Shown here in pieces: positions 39,295 through 50,090 of a DNA stretch of 64,000 nt. The stretch's first letter is position 1; every line of letters begins with the position of its first letter. The stretch is from Colwellia sp. (GTDB taxonomy: Bacteria > Pseudomonadota > Gammaproteobacteria > Enterobacterales > Alteromonadaceae): assembly GCA_013215385.1 (NCBI GenBank), contig JABSOY010000015.1:31373-95372 (forward strand). Reading direction: 5' to 3'. Under the pieces are notes generated by a model that was not told the origin of the DNA, did not search any database, and saw only the letters and a list, made by a program, of their open reading frames with translations. Position numbers and translations under genes: made by a program.

Positions 39295-40995
39295 ATGAAA
39301 GTTGACTTATCGATTCGCCAGCGCATTATCAGCATGGTAGTTATTACCTTTATCATACAGCTCGTTGCAACAGGGATTATTTTATCGCAAGTCGTCACAA
39401 TCGAACATCATGTTAACTCCGTTGCCACCAACGATATTCCCATCACTAAAGCGGTCACCAGCATTACCGAGCATCAACTAGAGCAAGAGATACTGTTTGA
39501 GCAAGCATTTCGTTATGCTTTATTAATGAAAACTGAACAGCATGCAGAGGATAATTTTCGCCAAGCGATAAAACATTTTGAATCCATAAACGATAAAATT
39601 GAGCAAGAAATTAAGGGTGTAGAAACGACCCTAAAAATTGCCAAAGAAAACGCTACAGAGCAGCTCGACATTGCTGAGTTTGACTCGTTATATCAAGAGA
39701 TGACTGTGCTTGAGAATCAGCACCATAAATGGTATCAAGATGTCGAAAAGGTTTTTGTCGCCCTACAAGCTCATAATTTTCATCAAGCTGAGCAACTCAG
39801 TGAAATCGTAGAGCACGAGGCGCTGGAGCTAACCAAACATGTTGAAGATATCCTGGCGGAGTTAGAGAACTTTACTGAAGCGGCGGTATTAGCCATAGAT
39901 GCTGAAGCTGTGCAACTAGAAAGTATTGCCGTCATTGCGGTAATCATTAGCATTATTATCACCAGTTTTAATGCTTGGTTAGTGGTACGTGCAGTAAGAA
40001 AAGGTCTGCAAAAAGCGGTTGACTCATTGGAAAATATATCCCACGGTGATTTTAAGCATCACGTTGAAATTGATGAACCAGGCGAAGTAGGCGAGATGTT
40101 GAGTCATATGGAGCACATGCGAGAAAACGTCAATACTATCTTGTCAAAGGTCAATCATTCCTCCGAAGAAGTACAAAAGGCTGCCGAAGTCTTGGTTAGT
40201 ACGAATAACGCCATCCAAGAAAATTTAACCGCTCAATTTAGCCAGATAGACATGGTGGCGACAGCAATGACGCAATTGTCTTCAACCGCAGAAGAAGTTG
40301 TTAGTAATACCTCAAGTACCCTTAAAGTAACTGAAGCTGCTTCCTCGAGTTCAAAACAAAGTCAAGGTGCCAGCGTGCAAGCGATGGAACAAATAAAGCA
40401 ACTGGTCGATAGTTTATCTGAAAGTAGCGCGGCTTTAACCGAATTAGAGGCTAATAGCGAAAAAATTGAATCCGTGCTTGATGTCATTAAAGGCATTGCC
40501 GATCAAACCAATTTATTAGCCTTAAATGCCGCGATTGAAGCAGCAAGAGCCGGCGAACAAGGCAGAGGTTTTGCCGTCGTTGCCGATGAAGTACGAAACT
40601 TAGCAAAACGCACGCAAGAATCAACTTTAGAAATTGAACATATGATAGAGCAATACCGTACTGGTACCCATAATGCCGTGGTCGCTATGGATCACAGCCG
40701 TATGCTCAGTAATAAAACCATTGAGTTTTCTGAAATGTCTAGTGAATTAATGGCCGATGTTGATAGTGCGATAGACAGTGTAAATGAAATGACGAGTCAT
40801 GTCGCCACGGCCACCAATGAGCAGCATACTGTGGTAGATGAATTAAGTCATAATATCAACCAAGTAAGCGATGCCTCCCACGAAAATAAACAGAAAATAG
40901 AGCAAGCAGCAAGCAGTACAGACCAGCTACTGCATACTTCTCATGACCTACAAGAAGAAATGCATGAGTTTCAACTTGAAGATAAGCAAAGCTGA
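39295..40995 (+). CDS. methyl-accepting chemotaxis protein
   Basis: A 566-residue chemoreceptor. TM1 is about residues 10-32 and TM2 about 205-230. The periplasmic part between them is helical and glutamate-rich, as in four-helix-bundle sensors. A HAMP domain follows (about 230-285). The cytoplasmic tip is textbook: [49 protein letters not shown] before the ATG is a good ribosome site. It stands alone between long intergenic stretches. The ligand is unknown. Confidence 0.94.
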   Translation: MKVDLSIRQRIISMVVITFIIQLVATGIILSQVVTIEHHVNSVATNDIPITKAVTSITEHQLEQEILFEQAFRYALLMKTEQHAEDNFRQAIKHFESINDKIEQEIKGVETTLKIAKENATEQLDIAEFDSLYQEMTVLENQHHKWYQDVEKVFVALQAHNFHQAEQLSEIVEHEALELTKHVEDILAELENFTEAAVLAIDAEAVQLESIAVIAVIISIIITSFNAWLVVRAVRKGLQKAVDSLENISHGDFKHHVEIDEPGEVGEMLSHMEHMRENVNTILSKVNHSSEEVQKAAEVLVSTNNAIQENLTAQFSQIDMVATAMTQLSSTAEEVVSNTSSTLKVTEAASSSSKQSQGASVQAMEQIKQLVDSLSESSAALTELEANSEKIESVLDVIKGIADQTNLLALNAAIEAARAGEQGRGFAVVADEVRNLAKRTQESTLEIEHMIEQYRTGTHNAVVAMDHSRMLSNKTIEFSEMSSELMADVDSAIDSVNEMTSHVATATNEQHTVVDELSHNINQVSDASHENKQKIEQAASSTDQLLHTSHDLQEEMHEFQLEDKQS

Positions 40996-41230
40996 CTTAA
41001 TAACTCAGAGCAAATAAGCCATGTTCAATGCCAGCGTAAGCTGGTTAACCTCTGCTCAGTGCTTGAACCTTTTCGACACTTACTAGCAAGAAAATATAAC
41101 TGGCAGAGACTTCAGGCGTAGCATCCTTAGTGTATACAATTGAATTTTTTGAACTAATCTCGAACTCGACATACTTTTAATTATTGTTAAATACACTTGC
41201 CTAATAATTAAAACATAATTTACAGAGATA

Positions 41231-41258
41231 AAAAAACCTCTTATAAAAGAGGTTTTTT
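41231..41258. terminator. bidirectional terminator between chemoreceptor and asnS
   Basis: AAAAAACCTCTT (41231-41242), loop ATAA, AAGAGGTTTTTT (41247-41258). T runs form on both strands. It lies 29 bp past the asnS stop and about 235 bp past the chemoreceptor stop. Confidence 0.9.
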
Positions 41259-41286
41259 ATTAAAAGTCATTTACCAATCACCCTGA

Positions 41287-42687
41287 TTAGAATGCCGCGT
41301 TATTTGGCGTTCTTGGGAAAGGAATTACGTCACGTACATTCTGCATACCTGTTGCATAAGCCACTAAACGTTCGAAACCTAAACCAAAACCTGAATGAGG
41401 AACCGTACCGTAACGACGTAAATCGCGATACCAGCTATAATCATCTATGTTTAAATTCATTTCTTCTAAACGAGCGTCAAGTACGTCAAGACGTTCTTCA
41501 CGTTGGCTACCACCAATAATCTCACCAATACCAGGAGCTAAAATATCCATAGCGGCAACGGTTTTACCGTCGTCATTTAAACGCATGTAAAATGATTTAA
41601 TATCTTTTGGATAATTTTGTAAAACGACTGGGCCATTGAAGTGCTCTTCTGCCAAGTAACGTTCGTGCTCTGAGTTTAAATCTACGCCCCAAGCAACTTT
41701 ATTTTCAAACTTTTTACCACAGTTTTCTAAAATGGTAATAGCATCAGTATAATCTAAACGCACAAAATCATTATTTATCACTGAATTCATCCGCTCGATA
41801 ACTGTTTTATCAACACGCTGTTGGAAGAAGTTCATATCATCGCTGCGCTCATCAAGAACCGCTTGGAAAACATATTTCAACATTTCTTCAGCAAGATCGG
41901 CAGCATCAGATAGATCAGCAAAAGCGATTTCTGGTTCGATCATCCAAAACTCGGCTAAGTGACGAGTAGTATTTGAATTTTCAGCACGGAAGGTTGGACC
42001 AAAAGTATAAACTTTTGAAAGGGCACAAGCGTATGTTTCTACGTTTAATTGACCTGAAACCGTTAAAAACGTTTCTTTACCAAAAAAATCTTTTGCGTAG
42101 TCTACATCGCCTTTATCTGTGCGCGGTAAATTTTCCATATCAAGTGTACTAACACGGAACATCTCACCAGCACCTTCACAGTCAGAACCTGTAATCAAAG
42201 GGGTGCTGATCCAAAAGTAACCTTTGTTATGTAAAAAGCGATGAACTGCTTGAGCTAAAGTATTACGAACACGAGCTACTGCACCGCCAATATTGGTACG
42301 AGCACGTAAATGTGCTTGTTCGCGTAGAAATTCAATACTATGGCGTTTTGCTGCCATTGGATACGTATCTGGATCATCAACTAAACCAAGAATTTCTACC
42401 TTGGTCGCTTGAATTTCATATGACTGACCTTTCCCTGGCGATTCAACTAAAATACCCGTGACCTTTACGGATGCACCAGTAGTTAATTTTAATACTTCTG
42501 ATTGATAATTATCGAGATCACTGGGTGCGATAGCTTGAATAGCATCAAAACATGAACCGTCATGCACGGCTAAGAATGAAATACCGGCTTTAGAATCACG
42601 GCGAGTACGGATCCAACCGTGTACTGTCACTGCTTCACTTACTGGGTATTTCCCCGCAAGGACATCAGTGATTGAGATAACTGACAT
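41287..42687 (-). CDS. asnS: asparaginyl-tRNA synthetase
   Basis: A 466-residue class IIb synthetase. The N-terminal OB fold (about 15-105) binds the anticodon and starts [18 protein letters not shown]. The catalytic core has [21 protein letters not shown] (motif 2 region) and the terminal [15 protein letters not shown] (motif 3). The length equals E. coli AsnRS (466). It is a single-gene unit with an upstream hairpin at 42738-42758 in its promoter region. Confidence 0.98.
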   Translation of the reverse strand: MSVISITDVLAGKYPVSEAVTVHGWIRTRRDSKAGISFLAVHDGSCFDAIQAIAPSDLDNYQSEVLKLTTGASVKVTGILVESPGKGQSYEIQATKVEILGLVDDPDTYPMAAKRHSIEFLREQAHLRARTNIGGAVARVRNTLAQAVHRFLHNKGYFWISTPLITGSDCEGAGEMFRVSTLDMENLPRTDKGDVDYAKDFFGKETFLTVSGQLNVETYACALSKVYTFGPTFRAENSNTTRHLAEFWMIEPEIAFADLSDAADLAEEMLKYVFQAVLDERSDDMNFFQQRVDKTVIERMNSVINNDFVRLDYTDAITILENCGKKFENKVAWGVDLNSEHERYLAEEHFNGPVVLQNYPKDIKSFYMRLNDDGKTVAAMDILAPGIGEIIGGSQREERLDVLDARLEEMNLNIDDYSWYRDLRRYGTVPHSGFGLGFERLVAYATGMQNVRDVIPFPRTPNNAAF

Positions 42688-42737
42688 TTATCAACCTCTT
42701 TACTTTATTTAATTATTGTTACTAATTTTGTACATAG

Positions 42738-42758
42738 ATCCAGTTTTGTTTACTGGAT
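42738..42758. promoter_or_regulatory. inverted repeat upstream of asnS
   Basis: ATCCAGT (42738-42744) and ACTGGAT (42752-42758) form perfect arms with a 7-base spacer in the divergent region between asnS and the small membrane protein gene. It may be an operator or a leader hairpin; nothing decides this. Confidence 0.35.
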
Positions 42759-42882
42759 TATTCTGTACTAGCATTAAGGTGTGATATGTTACCTTTACTA
42801 CTGTGTTTAACAAGTAAAAGTTGCTGATCCGGTCTATATAAAAATAAAAAACAGTAATATTGGCTTAAGAGGTATTAAATCA

Positions 42883-43263
42883 ATGGTATTGAAATCAAAA
42901 AACAGACGGAGTTCGACAGATATTGGGGTAGTGTTAATACGAATTTTAGCCTTAAGTGGTTGGCTGTTATTTATAATTGCTATAGGTATGTCTTATTATG
43001 CTGCACCAGAACAGGATTATGGCTTACTGCGATATAAAGGCATTGAAATAAGACAATTTTGGCTAACACCATTAACAGGCTATTTATATATAGTACTTTG
43101 GGTTAGTGCATTATGTAGCTATTTTTGTTTGGTGCTTGACCATTACCGTAGCCGCAGAAAAAGTGACAGTAAGCATTTTAATTTAGTGCTGCTACTTACT
43201 GTCACGTTTGCTTGGGTAATGTATATTTTGGTTAAACTAGATGAATTACAAGTTTATCCATAA
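42883..43263 (+). CDS. uncharacterised small membrane protein with three helices
   Basis: A 126-residue protein. A basic N terminus (KSKNRRSS) precedes a helix at about 18-42, a second at 66-86, a basic cytoplasmic loop (HYRSRRKSDSK) and a third at about 99-117. The positive-inside pattern is clear. It has normal composition for this genome and lies between asnS and bioA with its own promoter space. I do not recognise the family. Confidence 0.7.
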   Translation: MVLKSKNRRSSTDIGVVLIRILALSGWLLFIIAIGMSYYAAPEQDYGLLRYKGIEIRQFWLTPLTGYLYIVLWVSALCSYFCLVLDHYRSRRKSDSKHFNLVLLLTVTFAWVMYILVKLDELQVYP

Positions 43264-43305
43264 ATATAGTTAGCGATATCTACAACCTATTGCTTCGGCG
43301 GTATA

Positions 43306-44604
43306 TCAAACAAAGCATGGTGCTTCATCGAGCACTGTGGATATTGCTGTAATAAGTAAGCTTAATTCTTCGGTATTACTTATGAATGGCGGCATAATAT
43401 AAATAAGCTTGCCGAAAGGTCTGATCCATACACCCAATTCAACGAACCTTTTTTGTATATATTCCATATCAACAGCATCGACTGTTTCAACTACGCCAAT
43501 TCCTCCAAGCACGCGTACGTTGTTCACTCTATAATGACTATTCAATGGTAATAAGTGTTCTTGCAAAAAGTGTTCAATAAAACTTATTTGCTGCTGCCAC
43601 TCTCCCGTTTCTAACAGTTTTAAACTTGCATTTGCTACGGCACAAGCGAGAGGATTTGCCATGAAAGTGGGGCCATGCATGAAACATCCTGCTGCACCGT
43701 TACTGATTGTATCTGCAACATCGTCGGTACATAATGTCGCGGCAAGTGTCATATAACCACCGGTTAAGGTTTTTCCTAAACACATAATATCAGGACTAAT
43801 ATCTGCCCAGTTACAAGCAAACATTTTACCGGTACGACCTAAACCAGTAGCAATTTCATCAGCAATAAAAAGAATGTTATATTTATCGCAATATTCGCGA
43901 CACGCTTGTAGGTATTTAGGATGATAAAAGCGCATGCCGCCAGTACCTTGCACGATAGGTTCTATAATAAATGCAGCAACTTCATGATGATGCTCCGCAA
44001 ATATTTTTTCTAATGTTATTAATTCACTATCATCCCATGTCTGGAAAAAATTGCTTTGCGGTGCGGGCGCAAAAATATTTTTCATTAATACCGATTCAAA
44101 AATTTTATGCATACCATTGACAGGGTCGCACACCGCCATCGCAGCAAAAGTGTCGCCATGGTAACCATTCTTCACGGTCAGTAGTTTATGTTTCTCGCTT
44201 TTTCCTAGGCTATGCCAATACTGTAGAGACATTTTGATAGCAACTTCAACAGATACAGAGCCCGAGTCTGACAAGAAAACCTTTTGTAGTGGCTTAGGAG
44301 TAATAGCGATTAATTTTTTACATAAATTTATCGCGGGTTCATGTGTTAAGCCGCCAAACATGACATGCGCCATCTTTTGGCTTTGTTCAATAAGTGCTTT
44401 ATTCAGCTGTGGATGATTATAACCATGCAATACCGACCACCATGATGACATGCCATCGACCAGTTTTTCGCCGCTAGCAAGTTTTATATAAACACCTTCG
44501 GCAGACTCTACTAAATAAGAAGGTAAGGGCTTGGACATTGAAGTGTAGGGATGCCAAACATGTTTTTTATCAAAATCGAGCATTTCTGTGTGTTTTTTGT
44601 TCAT
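43306..44604 (-). CDS. bioA: adenosylmethionine-8-amino-7-oxononanoate aminotransferase
   Basis: A 432-residue PLP aminotransferase that converts KAPA to DAPA in biotin synthesis. It starts near KKHVWHPYTSM, has VDGMSSWWSVLHGYNHPQL, FIADEIATGLGRTGKMFAC, and the PLP lysine in CLGKTLTGGYM. ATG 44604 and ATG 44583 are both possible starts and neither has a strong ribosome site. It is divergent from bioBFCD, the E. coli arrangement, with a BirA-like operator between. Confidence 0.96.
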   Translation of the reverse strand: MNKKHTEMLDFDKKHVWHPYTSMSKPLPSYLVESAEGVYIKLASGEKLVDGMSSWWSVLHGYNHPQLNKALIEQSQKMAHVMFGGLTHEPAINLCKKLIAITPKPLQKVFLSDSGSVSVEVAIKMSLQYWHSLGKSEKHKLLTVKNGYHGDTFAAMAVCDPVNGMHKIFESVLMKNIFAPAPQSNFFQTWDDSELITLEKIFAEHHHEVAAFIIEPIVQGTGGMRFYHPKYLQACREYCDKYNILFIADEIATGLGRTGKMFACNWADISPDIMCLGKTLTGGYMTLAATLCTDDVADTISNGAAGCFMHGPTFMANPLACAVANASLKLLETGEWQQQISFIEHFLQEHLLPLNSHYRVNNVRVLGGIGVVETVDAVDMEYIQKRFVELGVWIRPFGKLIYIMPPFISNTEELSLLITAISTVLDEAPCFV

Positions 44605-44659
44605 ATGTAAGGCTGGCTTTAAGTTTTAGGTTGACAATTAATGACTGTCGCATAGATTA
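44605..44659. promoter_or_regulatory. BirA-like biotin operator and bioB promoter
   Basis: ATGTAAGGC (44605-44613) and GGTTGACAA (44629-44637) are separated by 15 bp. The BirA consensus is TTGTAAACC-N14/15-GGTTTACAA; the right half fits 8 of 9 and the left 6 of 9. The right half contains a perfect -35 TTGACA (44631-44636), with TAGATT (44653-44658) as -10 after 16 bp, so bound BirA would block the bioB promoter. The bioA start codon abuts the left half. Confidence 0.6.
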
Positions 44660-44717
44660 CCTGTTAATATTTATCGATGCAATTTTCAAATTTACCCATT
44701 TAAAGTAAAGGTCTCAC

Positions 44718-45767
44718 ATGTCACAAACGAATTTACCTCGCCATAACTGGTCAATACAAGAAGTAGACGCTTTATTTGCACTGCCTTTTAGCGACCTTAT
44801 GTTTCAAGCCCAAACCGTTCATCGTCAACACTTTAATCCTAATGAAGTACAAGTGAGTACTTTATTATCGATAAAAACAGGTGCTTGTCCTGAAGATTGT
44901 AAGTATTGCTCGCAAAGTGCTCGTTATAATACGGACGTTGAAAAAGAGCGTTTAATGGAAGTTGAAAAAGTATTAGAAGCTGCAAAAATAGCAAAAGAGC
45001 AAGGTTCTACTCGCTTTTGTATGGGCGCAGGTTGGAGAAACCCGAAAGCACGTGATATGCCGTTTGTTCTAGAAATGGTTAAAGGCGTTAAAGCTTTAGG
45101 TTTAGAAACCTGTATGACTTTAGGCATGATCGATGGTGGCCAAGCAGATGAATTACAAGGTGCGGGTTTAGATTATTATAATCATAACCTTGATACTTCA
45201 CCTGAGCATTATAACTCAATAATTACCACTCGTAGTTTTCAAGATAGATTAGACACATTACAAAATGTACGAAATTCAGGCATGAAGGTTTGCAGTGGTG
45301 GCATAGTCGGATTAGGTGAAAGTGCTCAAGACAGATCCTCATTCCTCGCGCAATTAGCAAATTTACCTAAACACCCTGAAAGTGTACCTATTAATATGCT
45401 GGTAAAAATTGCTGGAACACCTTTAGCAGATGTTGACGATTTAGAGCATTTTGACTTTGTTCGTTGTATTGCTGCCGCACGTATTATGATGCCGAAAAGC
45501 CATGTTCGTTTATCTGCGGGACGTGATGCGATGAACGAGCAAATGCAAGCAATGTGTTTCTTAGCCGGAGCCAATTCAATATTTTACGGGTGTAAATTAC
45601 TAACAACAGGTAACCCTGAAGCAAATAAAGACATGCAATTGTTTGCTAAGTTAGGTATTAACACAGAAACCGTGACAAGTAATGATGTTGAAGAAGAAGA
45701 ACAACAAATAACAACAGCTGTTGTTAATCAACAAAATAAAGAACTTTTCTACGACGCTGCTATATAA
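44718..45767 (+). CDS. bioB: biotin synthase
   Basis: A 349-residue radical-SAM enzyme. The 4Fe-4S cluster motif CPEDCKYC has Cys57, Cys61 and Cys64, and [22 protein letters not shown] and the Arg in RLSAGRD near 265 match BioB and its second 2Fe-2S site. It inserts sulfur into dethiobiotin. AAAGG is 8 bp before the ATG. It is the first gene of bioBFCD. The C terminus is about 30 residues past the conserved core and is acidic. Confidence 0.98.
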   Translation: MSQTNLPRHNWSIQEVDALFALPFSDLMFQAQTVHRQHFNPNEVQVSTLLSIKTGACPEDCKYCSQSARYNTDVEKERLMEVEKVLEAAKIAKEQGSTRFCMGAGWRNPKARDMPFVLEMVKGVKALGLETCMTLGMIDGGQADELQGAGLDYYNHNLDTSPEHYNSIITTRSFQDRLDTLQNVRNSGMKVCSGGIVGLGESAQDRSSFLAQLANLPKHPESVPINMLVKIAGTPLADVDDLEHFDFVRCIAAARIMMPKSHVRLSAGRDAMNEQMQAMCFLAGANSIFYGCKLLTTGNPEANKDMQLFAKLGINTETVTSNDVEEEEQQITTAVVNQQNKELFYDAAI

Positions 45768-45799
45768 AACATTGTCGATATAAAGTAAAACGGAATATT

Positions 45800-46945
45800 A
45801 TGTCTTTTAACTTTATTGCTGAGCAAGTTGCTCAGCAAAAAGAAAAATTCCAATACCGGCAACGTCAATGCATTAGCGAACAAAGTGGTCGTGAAGTTAT
45901 TGTCGCAGGAAAAAACTATCTAAATTTTTCCTCGAACGATTATTTGGGTTTAAATCACCACCCTTTGATCAATCAAGCATTACAAGAAGGTGTTGACCGA
46001 TTTGGCAGCTGTGCCAGTGCGTCTAGCTTGATCACTGGATTTCATTATGCCCATCAAGCCTTAGAAGAAGAGGTTTGCCAGTGGTTAAATAAACCTAGAT
46101 GCCTACTTTATAGTAGTGGGTTTTCAGCAAATTCTGGTGTTCTGCAAGCTTTAGGTAAGAAAGACTGCCAATTCATATTAGATAAGTTAAGTCATGCATC
46201 ATTAATTGACGGTGCATTAGCAAGTAAAGCCAGTGTAAAACGTTATTTGCATAATGATCATCAGCAGCTTGAACATTACTTAGCTAAAAGTGAGCAAGAA
46301 AATAAGCTTATTATTTCTGAAGGTGTGTTTAGCATGGACGGTGATTGTGCTGATGTCAGCCAACTACTCGATATTGCCAAAGACAATCAAGCTTGGCTTT
46401 ATATGGATGACGCACACAGTATAGGTGTTGTTGGCGAACAAGGTCAGGGCAGTTGTAGTTTTGGTGATGTTGATATCGTGATGGCAACGTTTGGTAAAGC
46501 GTTAGCGACCAGCGGTGCATTTATTGCTTGTGATGAAAATGTTTATGATTATTTAGTAAATTTTTCTCGTCACTATATTTATTCAACAGCCATTTCGCCA
46601 GCGCTAGCATGGGCGACGAAAAGCAGTATCAAATTGGCAAAAACTGAATCTTGGCGACGAGATAAAATAACTGAGTTAAGTCAAATTTTATCAGCTAAAC
46701 TTGATAAAAGTATCAAAATATTACCTTCGGCTTCATCTATTCATGCCATCGTTATTGGTAATGAAGACAAAACACTACAAGCGTGTGAAATTATGAAAAG
46801 CAAAGGGATTTGGTTAACTGCAATTAGGCCTCCTACGGTGGCAAAGAATAGCTCAAGGTTACGCGTTACCATAACAGCCAACCATAAAAAGAAAGATATC
46901 AATTACTTAGCTGATTGTTTAAATGAGGTTTTAATAAATGCCTGA
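45800..46945 (+). CDS. bioF: 8-amino-7-oxononanoate synthase
   Basis: A 381-residue PLP enzyme that joins pimeloyl-ACP and alanine. It has [43 protein letters not shown] and the PLP lysine in [14 protein letters not shown] near residue 235. The stop lies eight bases into bioC, so the genes are coupled. Confidence 0.97.
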   Translation: MSFNFIAEQVAQQKEKFQYRQRQCISEQSGREVIVAGKNYLNFSSNDYLGLNHHPLINQALQEGVDRFGSCASASSLITGFHYAHQALEEEVCQWLNKPRCLLYSSGFSANSGVLQALGKKDCQFILDKLSHASLIDGALASKASVKRYLHNDHQQLEHYLAKSEQENKLIISEGVFSMDGDCADVSQLLDIAKDNQAWLYMDDAHSIGVVGEQGQGSCSFGDVDIVMATFGKALATSGAFIACDENVYDYLVNFSRHYIYSTAISPALAWATKSSIKLAKTESWRRDKITELSQILSAKLDKSIKILPSASSIHAIVIGNEDKTLQACEIMKSKGIWLTAIRPPTVAKNSSRLRVTITANHKKKDINYLADCLNEVLINA

Positions 46946-47723
46946 AGTATTAAACAGAATTAAAATAGCAAAATCATTTGGCTCAGCCAGCCATTCATAT
47001 GACGTTTCTTCTCGATTACAACGTTATACAGGTAAAAAACTAATGTCGTTTCTTCCTAACCGTACCGATTTAACCGTGGTAGATTTAGGCTCAGGAACCG
47101 GTTTTTTTACCGACATATTAGCCAGTAAATATCAGCAAACCATTGGGCTAGATATATCAACTAAAATGCTTTCTTTCGCTCAAGAGAAACGCAGTAAACA
47201 AATTCATTGGCTAGAAGCAGATGCTTACCATCTTCCTTTTCAAGACAATAGTATCGACGTAATTTATTCAAACCTAGTGATCCAATGGTGTGATCCATTA
47301 GATATTCTTGTTAAAGAAATTTTACGGGCATTAAAACCGGGTGGCTTATTTATATTTTCGACATTACTTGATGGCACTTTACATGAGTTAAAGTCTTCTT
47401 GGGCACAAGTTGATGATGATAAACATGTAATAGACTTTAAAACGGCAGAGCAACTAACGGCGATACTTGATAACTCATCGAGTCGATTACTTGAGCATAG
47501 TAAGGTAGATCTAGTTTTGGAATACGAAAACGTTATTCATCTTGCTCGGGAATTGAAAGGCCTAGGTGCTAACCATATACCTAAACAAAAAGGTAAGGGG
47601 TTGGCTGGCAAAGATAAATGGCAAAAAATGACAGAAAGTTATCAAGACTTTCAAGAGCCTAGTGATATTTATCCCGCTACGTATTGCGTATATTCAGGAC
47701 TCTTAGTAAAACTTAATGATTAA
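46938..47723 (+). CDS. bioC: malonyl-ACP O-methyltransferase
   Basis: A 261-residue SAM methyltransferase. It begins with [14 protein letters not shown] and has the SAM-binding [13 protein letters not shown], then [24 protein letters not shown] and [11 protein letters not shown]. It caps malonyl-ACP to start pimelate synthesis through the fatty-acid pathway. Position between bioF and bioD fits. It overlaps both neighbours by eight bases. Confidence 0.96.
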   Translation: MPEVLNRIKIAKSFGSASHSYDVSSRLQRYTGKKLMSFLPNRTDLTVVDLGSGTGFFTDILASKYQQTIGLDISTKMLSFAQEKRSKQIHWLEADAYHLPFQDNSIDVIYSNLVIQWCDPLDILVKEILRALKPGGLFIFSTLLDGTLHELKSSWAQVDDDKHVIDFKTAEQLTAILDNSSSRLLEHSKVDLVLEYENVIHLARELKGLGANHIPKQKGKGLAGKDKWQKMTESYQDFQEPSDIYPATYCVYSGLLVKLND

Positions 47724-48405
47724 ACTTTTTATTACCGCAACGGATACCGACGCGGGAAAAACCTATGTAGCACAAGCGTTAACGTCAGCTTTAGTTAAAC
47801 AAAATTACCGTGTTGCGGTTTTTAAACCAATATCCGCTGGTTGTCGGTTAGTACATTTGCCGGAAGGTGATGTGTTGATTAATGAAGATGCTGAACAGTT
47901 AATGTATCAAAGTAACTGTTCACAAAGCATAACTGAAATTAACCCGATAGCGTTTCAGCCAGCGATAGCACCACATATTGCGGCTAAATTAATTGATACT
48001 GAAATAACAATGAGTGAAATACACGCTAGCTATAAACATATAGTGAACAGAGCAAGTGATTGTCTTATTACTGAAGGTGCAGGTGGTTGGCGCTTACCGT
48101 TAGGTAATGGTAAGTATTTATCAGAATTTGTACAGTTAACAGAGCAAAAAGTTATTTTAGTGGTGAATATGAAGCTCGGTTGTTTAAACCATGCGGTGCT
48201 TACTTATGAAACAATAATTGCTGATGGCCTAGATTGTATCGGTTGGGTGGCAAATTGTCCTGAGCCTATGGCTTATTTATCTGAAAATATTAGTGAATTA
48301 AAAACATTAATTTCAGCCCCTTTACTTGCTCAGCTAGGATTTCAAACCGATATAAGCAAAGCAGCCTCAGTGATAGACTTGTCACCTATCACTAAGCTGC
48401 TTTAA
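47716..48405 (+). CDS. bioD: dethiobiotin synthetase
   Basis: A 229-residue P-loop enzyme. Walker A-like TATDTDAGKTYVAQAL near residues 7-22, FKPISAGC and EGAGGWRLPL are BioD motifs. It closes the ureido ring of dethiobiotin with CO2 and ATP. It ends the bio operon only 13 bp from the convergent pepE stop, with no evident terminator between. Confidence 0.96.
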   Translation: MIKLFITATDTDAGKTYVAQALTSALVKQNYRVAVFKPISAGCRLVHLPEGDVLINEDAEQLMYQSNCSQSITEINPIAFQPAIAPHIAAKLIDTEITMSEIHASYKHIVNRASDCLITEGAGGWRLPLGNGKYLSEFVQLTEQKVILVVNMKLGCLNHAVLTYETIIADGLDCIGWVANCPEPMAYLSENISELKTLISAPLLAQLGFQTDISKAASVIDLSPITKLL

Positions 48406-48418
48406 CAATATAGACTAA

Positions 48419-49141
48419 CTAAAGTAAAAAACTTAATACTTCTGATAATTCAATCTTACGTTTGTTACCTGCTTTAAATAAAAAGCCACTGGGCTGTTCG
48501 ACTAACTCACTGGCTAGTAATGAAAGCTTGTTATTTTCAAGTTTTAAAGCGCTACCTTCAACAATACCTACAATGGGCATTTCAGCATTAATCACCATGA
48601 ACTCGGCTAATCGTTGCTCTCGAGTTTCACCATTGTGACCCGGCGGATTAAAGTCGGTGTAATGAGGGTTAAGCTGAAAGGGCACTAAATTAAGAGCATT
48701 AAAACTTTCAGGTTCAATAATTGGCATATCGTTGGTAGTACAAATACTGGCACCAGCAACATTAGATCCCGCACTCCATCCTATGTATGGAATTGCGTTA
48801 TTTACTCTCTCTTGAATAACGTTTATCAACTTATGTTCATAGAGTTGGTGCAATAAATGAAAGGTATTACCACCACCAATCACAATCGCTTGGGCATTGT
48901 TTATTGCTTCAATCGGGTTATCGAATTGATGAATACCTGTCACTTTAATGTCTAGTGGCTGCAATGCATTTTGTACTTTGTTCGTATAATCGTCATAAGT
49001 TAGGGTAATACCCGCGTAAGGAATAAATAGAATTTCTTTAATGCCTGCTAAGTGATCTTCGATCATGTTTTTTGCATGATCTAAATACGGAGAATTACCC
49101 GCGCGTGAGCTACTTAGGAGTAGCAATTTTTTATTTGTCAT
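48419..49141 (-). CDS. pepE: peptidase E (alpha-aspartyl dipeptidase)
   Basis: A 240-residue S51 serine peptidase. The nucleophile is in IGWSAGSNVAG near residue 122, and VIGGGNTFHLL and NPHYTDFNPPGHNGETREQR contain the rest of the active region. It splits Asp-X dipeptides in the cytoplasm. The HicB-like gene lies 55 bp upstream on the same strand; there is no reason to link their functions. Confidence 0.94.
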   Translation of the reverse strand: MTNKKLLLLSSSRAGNSPYLDHAKNMIEDHLAGIKEILFIPYAGITLTYDDYTNKVQNALQPLDIKVTGIHQFDNPIEAINNAQAIVIGGGNTFHLLHQLYEHKLINVIQERVNNAIPYIGWSAGSNVAGASICTTNDMPIIEPESFNALNLVPFQLNPHYTDFNPPGHNGETREQRLAEFMVINAEMPIVGIVEGSALKLENNKLSLLASELVEQPSGFLFKAGNKRKIELSEVLSFLL

Positions 49142-49196
49142 TTTTATCTCTTAATATTTAGTGTTCTTAACGCTAATAAACTAAAACCACTTTCGA

Positions 49197-49595
49197 TCAC
49201 TTATTCAATTCATTCATACAAGCACTAGCAATAAATGCTGAGCGTGTCTTATATGCAGAAGTTTTACTGACCCGATCATCAATTTGTTTGATAAGCAATT
49301 CAGGTAAGGTGACATTGATTTTATGACTTTTACCTAAATAGGGTGTTATGTCGATATCAATAATACACCAGATAACATTTAGGTTTGTTTCTAGATGATT
49401 ATTAATCGTTGTGGCGTGCGGTATCGATTCTCCATACTCAGACAATATCGATAAGTGTGCAGCAATACTATCGTTTATTTTATTTAACGCGATATCAATA
49501 TCTTCCCCATTACATTCACAGCCCGGTAAGTCAGGCACGGTGACTTTATAGTGTTCAACACCAATTATTTTCTTTAATGCAACAGGGTACTTCAT
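49197..49595 (-). CDS. HicB-like antitoxin-family protein without HicA partner
   Basis: A 132-residue protein. The N-terminal half is the HicB partial RNase H fold (YPVALKKIIGVEHYKVTVPDLPGCECNGED, with the usual VPDLPGC). The C-terminal part (INVTLPELLIKQIDDRV..YKTRSAFIASA) is a ribbon-helix-helix DNA-binding domain. A HicA toxin of 55-90 residues should adjoin; I find none in 49142-49196 or 49596-50090. It may be a solitary regulator or a relic. Confidence 0.82.
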   Translation of the reverse strand: MKYPVALKKIIGVEHYKVTVPDLPGCECNGEDIDIALNKINDSIAAHLSILSEYGESIPHATTINNHLETNLNVIWCIIDIDITPYLGKSHKINVTLPELLIKQIDDRVSKTSAYKTRSAFIASACMNELNK

Positions 49596-50036
49596 GATTA
49601 TTTCCTTTTATAAAAAGTCACTTTATTATAACTCCGGCAACCCTGTGGGTCAACGCAAATTAGACCCTACTAACCCCGTATGATTAAGTATCGCAACCCC
49701 AGTAACCCTGCACTTTTCATTATCAATAACCCCGGCAACCCTAAAAACAATCGGTGTGAATACTTACTAAAAGGGAAAGTGTTTTATTAAGGGGGAGTTA
49801 GTTTAAAACTTTAGATAGCTGTTGAATTGTTAACAATTGAATTTATAGAGGTGTTGGAGTTATCTGTTGAGGTTTGTATTTAATTAGACCTTGTACAAAT
49901 TACCGAATATGTTGCTGATGGTTAGGTGTTTTGTCTTCAGCCAAGGGGGATATTTTAATAATATTACTAGATGATTTACGCAGGAATGAAAGCTTGGTCT
50001 AGTTATTAACTGCATGTGTCTATGGCGTTATAGAGA
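49596..50036. other. gene-free region with degenerate CCGGCAACCCT repeats
   Basis: About 440 bp without a credible gene. A motif of the form AACyCCrGyAACCCT occurs at 49628-49644, 49692-49709 and 49725-49742, with a shorter TAACCCCG near 49671. Spacing is irregular (about 64 and 33 bp). The remaining 290 bp toward phoA shows no features that I can name. Confidence 0.5.
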
Positions 50037-50070
50037 CAAAAAAGCCGCTAACCTAAATTAGCGGCTTTTA
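50037..50070 (-). terminator. intrinsic terminator of the rutR-like/EEP/phosphatase operon
   Basis: AAAAGCCGCTAA (50040-50051) pairs with TTAGCGGCTTTT (50058-50069); on the minus strand the stem runs into a six-T tract. It lies 21 bp after the phosphatase stop. Confidence 0.92.
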
Positions 50071-50090
50071 CTTTTAAAGCATTCTATTGA

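Noticed and set aside
41031-41044. CCAGC-GTAA-GCTGG hairpin after the chemoreceptor gene as a terminator
   Set aside because: The stem is short and no T tract follows; the true terminator is at 41231-41258.
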